From Owenia fusiformis (Eukaryota > Annelida > Polychaeta > Sabellida > Oweniidae), in the NCBI GenBank assembly GCA_903813345.2, contig CAIIXF020000008.1:16228822-16292821 (forward strand): a DNA stretch of 64,000 nucleotides, in the 5' to 3' direction. How positions within the stretch are numbered: position 1 is the first letter of the stretch; each line of letters begins with the position of its first letter. The position numbers and the translations under genes were made by a program. The notes beneath the pieces were generated by a model that had not been told where the DNA came from, did no database searches, and saw nothing but the letters and a program-made list of their open reading frames with translations. This document shows positions 55,276 through 64,000 of the stretch, piece after piece.

Positions 55276-56118
55276 ATTGTGACATGCATGATGGTATCCC
55301 GATGCTAAGTCATTGTTCAATGGTGTATGTCACTCAGTTTCTTAAGTTGATCGAGTCTCAACAAGTAGATTCATTTTGGATAGTATTGATAGAATTCATT
55401 TTCAATAGTATGAATAGCAGGCCTCCTAGACTTCCACCAACGCGAACATCATTTCTGACCTCGCGAACTACGTTCCTTGCACTTGAACCACGGTTCTCAC
55501 ATCGCTTACTTGCGTGTGTGCGTTCTTGCGCAGTCTTGCGTGCATGCATGCAAGAACAAGCATGCATGCTTACATACTTACTGTGAATTAAGCAACACAC
55601 CTTTTAATGAAACCAAAGTAAATATATAAGCACAAGTGCCAAAGGGAAAGGACCAAAAGTTGTAATGGAACTTAGCAAGAAAAAGCAAACTCTAAGTGCA
55701 TACCAGTCAAGAAAAACAAACCCCATATAGCCCAAAACCATGATCTAACGTGAAAAGAAACAATGTCTAATACCCCCTTTCCCCCAACATTCAAGAACCA
55801 ATATCAAAATCCAAGACCAGAAGACCAAGGGACATTTCATTCATACTGAAGTCATTACAATACATGTTGAAGAAAAAATTAGAAATTGATAACCAATACT
55901 CATAACCTCAAAAATAGTTAAGGTAGATCAAATGTGCATGTTCCAAAACTCACTTGGCATTATGTGGACATTTAAGCCACACATTCTGACAACAATCTCG
56001 TACATTAGCTGCTTATCTTCTCATTAATTGTATATACTTTCTTGGTGTTTAATTAGTGCATAGTAATGAACGACTTCAAGCCATCTATCGGACCAAATGT
56101 ACTCTGGCCTACCCTTTG
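55276..56118. other. Unassigned stretch
   Basis: Alternating GCATGC/TTGCGTG text near 55510-55570 is simple sequence. No gene supported. Confidence 0.5.
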
Positions 56119-56189
56119 CATTCGTTTGACTTCACTTCTTAAATGAGAGCTTCGTCTTCGTAGTTTAACTAGACTCTGCACGCAGGGTA
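56119..56189. repeat. Dispersed motif R4, copy 2
   Basis: Same orientation as 30324-30390, with a 6-base insertion (CTTCGT type). Flanked on both sides by ACTCTGGCCT (56101 and about 56190), a possible 10-bp target duplication. Confidence 0.75.
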
Positions 56190-56288
56190 ACTCTGGCCTA
56201 TATTTACATTTACACTGGTTCAGTATATATTTTAGACGATTACTACCAGAAGACATCCCAAGTCCCATATTACATACAATTAAATGTA

Positions 56289-56530
56289 TCATTTAAATGA
56301 ATGAACGAATAGATGATCGAACGAACGAACAAACATACAAACACATGGACAAACAATGGACAAACGACCGATTGTATGCACGCACAAATAAATGAATGAA
56401 AGAACAAACGAAAGAACTGATGTATGGATGGATGAATTGATGAATGGTAGAATGAAAGAGTGAACGAACGAATGGGCGCACGATCGGACGGACATACAAG
56501 AGGAGGTCAAACAAAAGAACAAAAATGAAC
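56289..56530. repeat. Degenerate GAAC/GAAT tetranucleotide microsatellite
   Basis: AATGAATGAACGAA, CGAACGAACGAACAAA, GGATGGATGAATTGATGAAT and similar. It produces long but meaningless open frames on the minus strand. Confidence 0.85.
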
Positions 56531-58778
56531 AAACGATCACACTAAATGATGTCTTGTTATAAGCTGTTCATTGACAAATTGATGAAGAGCATGTATCGTC
56601 TCTAAGATTTATTCCTTGGAACATCGAATTATATAGAAAACACATAAAACTCCAAAAATGCATAGTCCATTGTCAAAGAAACACTTGAGAAATTTCATCA
56701 TGACGGCAGATGGATCAAACTGCCCTAAGTTGATTATAAGTTGCATAAATTGCAGAAGAAACATGTACGATGTTGTCCTAGAATGATACAGTGATTGTTC
56801 ATACATTATTCTTACGTTCTTGTACATTTATATAAAGAAGCTCAAAATGAAGCTTTCGTAGCGATAGAAGCGGGCCCCGTGAATTCTGCTCATGTTTTCA
56901 GCGGGTCGTCATGTTTTCAACGGAGCCTCCTCATGTTTTCAGCGTGGCCACTGAAACACCTTTAATGGTGTATTTCGCCCCTACAGTATGTGCACTTGCA
57001 AACTAACTCATCAATACAGACTATTTTGATCCAATATTCATTATGAGGTATGTATAACATAATTTTTTGTGTATATTTTAACGGTAAAATTATGTTGACG
57101 TCCGTTTCTTCGATATATTTCATCATATCTCATGTCATAGTTTGTTAAATATATCTGTTTTGGAGGTATTGTTGGAGCATCAAATAACAGTAATGTGTAT
57201 TGTTACTCTTTTTGGTCCATTTTCTCATGTGATCCAAATAATCACGACTTTGCCTGCGATTTCAGCGGGAACTTGCTCGCGATTTCGAGAATTTACCGCG
57301 GGGCCTGGACAGTTCCCATGCTATTGCCACATAAATTACAAAATACTTCCATATACTAGGGTGACATCTTTGTTTAGAATAAATATACAATTAATAACAT
57401 GCCCTCTATTATTTAAGCGAGTATAATATCATATAATAGTACTTTTTTTATTGCATTGGTATACATTGCTATAATAAAATAACATAGAACAATTCCAAAT
57501 AACAATGAACTCTAATGTTAAGCTTCAGAAAAGACCCAAAGGCAACACAATTTGAGAGGCAATTTTAAAGGCATGTGATGACAGCCATCCTAATCTATCG
57601 TTTCAAAAACTACGCCACATTGGCCACGTTGGAGTAGGAAGAAAAGTGAGACTATCAGACATCCCTCAAGAAAATAAGTCTCACAGTGTCCAAGAGAAAG
57701 ACTCAATAAATTATTTCAAGTCAATGAGTTCACACCCATGCAAGATGATATGAAAACAATGAATGAGAAAATTACTTGGCCTAGTAACTGTAAAAGGGCA
57801 AACAATGAAGACATAAACCACTATTCTTATTCACAAAGAGCACTTGTCCCTAACGGAGGTTCACCCATCTTTTTATAAGACATAACGTCTTTATAAGCAG
57901 GTGGGGACCAGTGAAGAGGATGGAGGGGACAATATAATGGAAGAATACGACACGTGGGAGGGGTTTAGAGGCAGAGGATAAATCGGGGACAAATGTTGCA
58001 GTCAGACAAACAAGCCCTAGTTCTATCTATACAAAATTTTAAAGAGCTTGTATTACAGTGGCAAAGATGACAGAAACCGACATATTGAAACACAAATAAG
58101 AACTCCAATAAGAACAATTATACCTGTACTCGCATAACATTATACACTCATAACATTACAGACATACCATTTAATCAAATGAAGGATGATATGAGAAGTG
58201 TGATTAAGTTTCTGAAAACATCCACAAGATTTGTTTTAAAAAATCTCTTCAATTGATTTTGATTTAAAAATAGTCTTGATATTAAATAAAGTTGAATTGA
58301 ACAGGTGCTTGTAGAATAAAAGATCGAACATATTGTTTGAATCAAGATCACTCATTCTTTTAAATTCGATTTGTACTTGGAATGAATCAACTTTCTTCAA
58401 GTGCCAAAGATTAAATGCCTGATCATTTTGAAACAAAATAAAAGACATTGTGATAGTCTCTAATTTTCATCCTCCTTAGCAGGCTTCCAGAATCCGTACC
58501 TCCTTCTTCCGGTGTAGAAAGGAAGAATAGATTCTGGATTTTGAAACCCTGCGTACGGAGGATGCCAACTTTTTGTGAGCGGTTTTCGGTGTTTGGCGTT
58601 CGGCGTCTGTAAGAAATGGCAGGTAGTGACATTTTGCATCTTAATGCCTTGTCTATAATTTTGGGTACAATATTTATTAGGTTTAAATAAAAAACAAGTA
58701 GGAGAAGATATTTTATTTTTACTTTTTCACACCCCTTTTATCATATCACATTAGGCTGCCTGTTGAAATACTAATGCC
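56531..58778. other. Unassigned intergenic stretch
   Basis: Three CATGTTTTCAGCG-type repeats near 56890-56950. Otherwise no coding match, repeat with ends or RNA gene recognised in 2.2 kb. Confidence 0.5.
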
Positions 58779-59150
58779 CATTTGACTTTAACTTGAAATA
58801 TAAGTACCCGGTAGAGACAATTCTAATAGTAATTAGGCTGCTGCGTAAGTGTCCAGTTGACAGAATTATTATTCTAATGTTAATTGGGCTTTAACTTGAA
58901 ATATAAGTACCCAGTTGACACAATTCTAATGGTAATTGGGCTTTAACTTGAAATATAAGTACCCAGTTGACACAATTCTAATGGTAATTGGGCTTTAACT
59001 TGAAACCTAAGTACCCAGTTGACACAATTCTAATGGTAATTGGGCTTCAGCTTGAACTATAAGTACCCAGTTGACACAATTATAATGGTAATTGGGCTTC
59101 AACTTGAAATATAAGTACCCAGTTGACACAATTCTAATAGTAACTGGGGC
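58779..59150. repeat. Minisatellite, about 53-bp unit
   Basis: About six to seven units of GGGCTTTAACTTGAAATATA, AGTACCCAGTTGACACAATT, CTAATGGTAATT. The first two units are the most diverged. Confidence 0.9.
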
Positions 59151-59250
59151 GCCACGTTGAATTATCGAGTTGTTTTTATCGCTTTTTTCGAGTGTAATTT
59201 TAAGTTTGATTCAGACTAAGGCTTGCCTATTGATGAAGTACTAATGATTT
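59151..59250. repeat. Dispersed motif R5, copy 2
   Basis: GCCACGTTGAATTATCGAGT then TGTTTTTATCGCTT, matching 32791-32890. Confidence 0.6.
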
Positions 59251-59550
59251 TGAGATCTGATTATTAGTCCCGAGCCCGACAAATGTTTTTCACAGAGCGG
59301 GATATAATAAATCACAGTTACACTGTCACGTAATTTTATAGGGCTCGCGGGATAGTCGCAATTGCAAACACCTTTATCCCGTATGAGCACTTTGTAGCAC
59401 TGAGCCTCGGGACAGTCAGTTTCTCAAACTCACTGTCCCGTAATTTTTTTTTTGCAAACGACGGGATATAATTAATTGAGACCTGACATATCCCGGCGCT
59501 GGGTAAAAAATTTGCTGCGGGATAAAGTGATTTCAGAACTTGACTAATGC
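59251..59550. repeat. GGGATA-rich stretch, possible repeat
   Basis: CGGGATATAAT or variants occur three times and CTGTCCCGTAATTTT-type text twice, in both orientations. It looks like a decayed repeat. Ends not defined. Confidence 0.4.
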
Positions 59551-59745
59551 TGATCAAAGTATATGCTATCAAGCCATCACACATCTCTATGTAATTACCA
59601 TACTATATTACCCTTGCAAAAAATTCCATTTTTCATGACCTCTTTGTAGATCAAAGTATATGCTATGAAGCCATCACACATCTATGTAATTACAATACTA
59701 CATGTATATTACCCTTGCAAAAATTTTCATGACCTTTTTGTACTG
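59551..59745. repeat. Tandem duplication, about 97-bp unit
   Basis: GATCAAAGTATATGCTAT(C/G), AAGCCATCACACATCT, TATTACCCTTGCAAAAA and TTTTCATGACCT occur twice in order. Confidence 0.85.
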
Positions 59746-59842
59746 TATTATATCAACATCTGTCTTTTATTTTAAAAATGTTGCTAAAGTTTATTGGGAG
59801 GGGTGGCACCTACACACTTGATTCAAAGTGCTATCTGTTATG

Positions 59843-60250
59843 TGGGGGGGGGGGGGGGGCATCTTCACACTTCACTCACACCATGGTCTAGAAGAATCAC
59901 AACTGTCACAATTCCTCATTCCGTCCATCTGGTATCATTTAAATAGCCTTGAATATAATATGCAGTATGTACATAAATCCTTGTGTGACATCCTGTATGA
60001 TTTATTATGCCTATTGCTGCATATGTCTTTCTATTTTTTAATCAGCGAATATATATGTATATAAATCCTGGTGAAGTAATGTGGTCATTCCTTAAGCCGT
60101 CTCATATCATTTATCATCCTAATTGTTCATATTCAACAGCTCCTTGCAGTGAATTAAAGAAAAGTTGTTTTTCACGATAAATACTGGTGAAGTATTGTGG
60201 CAATTTCCTCGTGTCTATCTGGTTTTCTTTGTCATCCTAATTGTTTGCTG
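59843..60250. repeat. Poly-G run and diverged tandem blocks
   Basis: Sixteen or so Gs near 59844-59859. Then blocks near 59905, 60065 and 60180 share ATAAATCCTGGTGAAGTA-like text, a TGTGG and CATCCTAATTGTT. Confidence 0.5.
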
Positions 60251-60439
60251 TACATTTCTGAGGACCTGAATAAATCAATAATAAAAACATTTATTAACAA
60301 GACACACAGTGATAAATATCGAACTTTGAGGAGCAAACTGGCCACCATGCAATTTATCCAGCATGGCCAAAACCTAATCAGACCTTGGCACTAGTCTGCT
60401 CTTGCATCTGTAAACATTTCAAGTTGACAAGGTTAGCGG

Positions 60440-61630
60440 TTTTCCTGCAATTTTGATGACAAGAATTTATTTGTAGTGTGGAACTTTGGGAAAATTTAGA
60501 TAACATCGTTTGTGACCTAATTTGATGACCTTCGACCTTGAAAATTTAACTTTTTCAGACCTCAGTAGGTGTTTTGTAATTAAGCTGACCTAAATTTAAA
60601 TCCAAAATATCAATTTAGAATATCAACTTTTTTGACCTTTTCAAGGTCACTGAAGGTGAATGAAAGGTCAAATCTGAAATCTAAGGTCAGATTTGAACTT
60701 CTGAGAACTTGTAGATGTTTTAAAAAAAAAAATTTGGTAAATTTGGAGCAAGTTGAAAAATTCAAAATGGCCGCCAAATTGAAAAATTCAAAATGGCCAC
60801 CATGTAATTCAGCCAGCATACCCAAAACCTAATCAGATCTTGGCAATAGTCTGCTCTTGCATCTGTAAAAATTTCAAGTTGAACGGATAAGTGGTTTTCC
60901 TGGAAATTTGATGACAAGATTTGTTGAAAAATTCAAAATGGCCACCACGTAGTTTATCCAGCATGCCCTAAACCTAATCAGATCTTGGCACTAGTCTGCT
61001 ATTGCATGTGTAAAAATTTCAAGTTGAACAGGTTAGCGGTTTTCTTGGAATTTTGATGACAAGAATTGATTTGTAGTCTCAAACTTTGAGAAACTTGGAT
61101 AACATCATTTGTGACCTAGTTTAATGACCTTGACCTTCGACCTTGAAAATTTAACTTTTTCAGACCTCAGTAGGTGTTTTGTAATTAAGCTGACCTAAAT
61201 TTAAATCCAAAATATCAATTTAGAAAATCAACTTTTTTGACCTTTTCAAGGTCACTGAAGGTGAATGAAAGGTCAAATCTGAAATCTAAGGTCAGATTTG
61301 AACTTCTGAGAACTTGTAGATGTTTTTTAAAAAAAAATTGGTCAATTTGAAGCAAGTTGAAAAATTCAAAATGGCCGCCAAATTGAAAAATTCAAAATGG
61401 CCACCATGTAATTCAGCCAGCATACCCAAAACCTAATCAGATCTTGGCAATAGTCTGCTCTTGCATCTGTAAAAATTTCAAGTTGAACGGATAAGTGGTT
61501 TTCCTGGAATTTTGATGACAAGATTTGTTGAAAAATTCAAAATGGCCGCCACGTAGTTTACCCAGCATGCCCTTAACCTAATCAGATCTTGGTACTAGTC
61601 TGCTCTTGCATCTGTAAAAATTTCAAGTTG
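60440..61630. repeat. Tandem duplication, about 604-bp unit
   Basis: GACCTTTTCAAGGTCACTGA lies near 60635 and again about 604 bp later. Flanking text (AAAATTCAAAATGGCCGCCA, GCATACCCAAAACCTAATCA, TCTGCTCTTGCATCTGTAAA) is repeated in the same order. Some blocks recur more than twice. The inverted form of the GACCTT block is at 35395-35790. Confidence 0.88.
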
Positions 61631-61679
61631 AACAGGTAAGCAGTTATCCTGGAAATTTGATGACAAGATTTGGTTTATG

Positions 61680-61750
61680 TCCCGCCCACCCGCCCACCCG
61701 CCCAACAGCACAAGACGACGGCAATATAGCACTTTTTCAAAGTGCGATAA
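61680..61750. repeat. CCGCCCAC microsatellite followed by a hairpin
   Basis: Four CCGCCCAC-type units, then GCACTTTTTCAAAGTGC, a short perfect hairpin, then GATAAAA. On the minus strand the order is hairpin, G/C-rich microsatellite, tandem-repeat body. This is the same order as at 14.29-15.25 kb on the plus strand. Confidence 0.75.
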
Positions 61751-61759
61751 AAATGCATT

Positions 61760-63440
61760 AATGTTAACACGGTATGTTACATGATATGACATTGAGTGAC
61801 AGTGACAGAGTATGTTACAAGTTATGACAGTAGTAACAATATATGCTACAATGGATGACAGTGATTAACAGGGTATGTTACAAGATATGACAATGAGTGA
61901 CATGGTATGTTACAAGATATAACAGTGAGTGACACGGTATGTTACAACATATAACAGTGTGTGACAGGATATGACAGTAAGTAACATGGTATGCTACCAC
62001 GTATGACAGTGACTGACAGGGTATGTTACAACATATGACATTGAGTGACACGGTATGTTAGTAGATATAACAGTGAGTGACAGGGTATGTTACAAGCTAT
62101 GACAGTAAGTGACATGGTATGCTACAACGAATGACAGTGACTGACAGGGTATGTTACAACATATGACAGTGACTGACAGGATATGTTACAACATTTAGCA
62201 TTGAGTGACATGGTATGTTACAAGATATAACAGCGAGTGACAGGGTATTTTACAAGTTTTGACTAAGTGACATGGTATGCTACAACGTATGACAGTGACT
62301 GAGAGGGTATGTTACAACATATGACATTGAGTGACACGGTATGTTAGTAGACATAACAGTGAGTGACAGGGTATGTTACAAGCTATGACAGTAAGTGACA
62401 TGGTATGCTACAACGTATGACAGTGACTGACAGGGTATATTACAACATATGACATTGAGTGACACGGTATGTTACAACATATAACATTGAGTGACAGGGT
62501 ATGTTACAAGCTATGACAGTAAGTGACATGGTATGCTACAACGTATGACAGTGACTGACAGGGTATGTTATGACATATGACATTGAGTGACATGGTATGT
62601 TACCACATATATGAGTGAGTGACAGGGTATGTTACAAGCTATGACAGTAAGTGTCATGGTATGCTACAACATATGACAGTGACTGACAGGATATGTTATA
62701 ACATATGACATTGAGTGACATGGTATGTTACAACATATAAGAGTGAGTGGCAGGGTATGTTACAAGCTATGACAGTGAGTGTCATGGTATGCTACAACGT
62801 ATGACAGTGACTGACAGGGTATCATATGTTATAACATATGACATTGAGTGACACGGTATGTTACAACATATAACAGTGAGTTACAAGGTATGTTACAAGC
62901 TATGACAGTAAGTGACATGGTATGCTACAACGTATGACAGTGACTGACAGGGTATCATATGTTATGACTTAGACATTGAGTGACACGGTATGTTACAACA
63001 TATAACAGTGAGTGACATGGTATGTTACAAGATATGAAAGTGAGTGATGCGGTGATGATACAAAATATGGCAATGAGTGACAAGGTGTTAAAAGATCTGA
63101 CAGTTAGTGATATGGTATATTATGAGGTATGACAGTACAACATTGTATGTAACATATGAAAGTGAGTCACATGAAATGTTACAAGTTACAACATTGAGTA
63201 ATATGGTATGATACCACATCTGACAGTGAGTGACATATGTTACGAGATCAGACAGTAAGTGACATTATATGTAACTAGATCAGACAGTAAGTGACATTAT
63301 ATGTTACTAGATCAGACAGTAAGTGACATTATATGTTACTAGATCAGACAGTAAGTGACATTATATGTAACAAGATCAGACAGTAAGTGACATTATATGT
63401 TACTAGATATGACAGTAAGTGACATGGTATGTTCCATGAT
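61760..63440. repeat. Minisatellite with about 32-bp unit and about 128-bp higher-order period
   Basis: The basic unit is GGTATGTTACAA(C/G)ATATGACA then GTGAGTGACA. A four-unit set including GGTATGCTACAACGTATGAC and GACTGACAGGGTAT recurs about every 128 bp from 62115 to 62920. The right end changes to another variant (CAGTAAGTGACATTATATGT, 38-39 bp). Confidence 0.92.
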
Positions 63441-63479
63441 ATGACTTGTTAACTTAGGCATTTTTGAAGATTCTTGGCT

Positions 63480-64000
63480 CCAGAACTTAGAAGCCTTCTA
63501 CCAAAAGTGTCATTAGACAGAGTGCCATGCTTATAGTATCCATATACCAATTATGGACAAAATTGCTCCACTACTTTTCGGGTTATAGTAAAATACGTTA
63601 AAATGGCGGCAATTTTTCAAAATGGTGGCCATTTTTCAAAATGTCCACCTTCTATTAAAAGTGTCATTAGACAGTGTGCCATGCTTATGGTATTCACATT
63701 CCAAATATGAACAAAATTGCTCAACTACTTTTCAAGTTATAGTAAAATACGTTAAAATGGCGGCCATTTTTCAAAATGGCCGCCTTCTACCAAAAGTGCC
63801 ATTAGACAGTGTGCCATGCTTATAGTATCCACATACCAAATATGAACAAAATCGCTCCACTACTTTTCGAGTTATAGTAAAATATGTTAAAATGACGGCC
63901 ATTTTTTAAAATGGCCGCCTTCTATCAAAAGAGTCATTAGACAGTGTGCCATGCCTATAGTATTCATATTCCAAATATGAACAAAATTGCTCCACTACTT
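63480..64000 (-). repeat. Tandem repeat, AATGGCGGCC type (inverted relative to 14.4-15.3 kb)
   Basis: About four units of roughly 140 bp with CATGCTTATAGTAT, CCAAATATGAACAAAAT, CTCCACTACTTTTCGAGTTA and AAAATGGCCGCCTTCTA. It continues past the right edge. Confidence 0.88.

Noticed and set aside
56289-56540. Two minus-strand frames of about 80 residues rich in Ser/Phe/Val
   Set aside because: Products of the GAAC/GAAT microsatellite.

Overview
This window looks like AT-rich, intron-rich and transposon-rich nuclear DNA of an invertebrate animal, most likely marine. The evidence is a split HECTD1 ubiquitin-ligase gene with GT-AG introns, an ITIH C-terminal-domain secreted protein, jockey/CR1-type and mariner elements, a tRNA-derived SINE and two long satellite arrays. 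I cannot name the species. A 500-N assembly gap lies at 20703-21202.

Layout. (1) 1-9250, minus strand: the 5' end of HECTD1, five coding exons encoding about the first 380 residues; the gene runs off the left edge. (2) 9.25-13.8 kb: repeats including a large diverged foldback, then a promoter-like stretch. (3) 13.7-18.5 kb, plus strand: a C2H2/C2HC zinc-finger gene with a non-coding first exon and one large coding exon (true start ATG at 15601). (4) 18.6-21.2 kb: MITEs and the gap. (5) 21.33-24.11 kb, minus: a 5'-truncated, twice-frameshifted non-LTR retrotransposon. (6) 24.4-30.34 kb, minus: a decayed gene of unknown name, about 1,480 codons in two exons, with a C-terminal region resembling a PIN/FEN-fold nuclease. 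It carries several frameshifts, one nonsense codon and a 1,055-bp mariner element. (7) 33.87-54.55 kb, plus: a seven-exon gene for a secreted protein of about 369 residues with an ITIH C-terminal domain but no VIT or vWA domain. Its sixth intron (16.4 kb) holds two unrelated ACGT-rich satellites (190-bp and 119-bp units), foldbacks, MITEs and a SINE. (8) 54.8-64.0 kb: no gene found; minisatellites, tandem duplications and dispersed repeats.

The genes do not form a pathway. HECTD1 and the zinc-finger gene are divergently transcribed, about 4.5 kb apart between HECTD1's start codon and the zinc-finger first exon. The most unusual items are the minimal ITIH-C protein, the decayed nuclease-like gene, and the paired satellites whose outer edges carry inverted CCCAGC ends.
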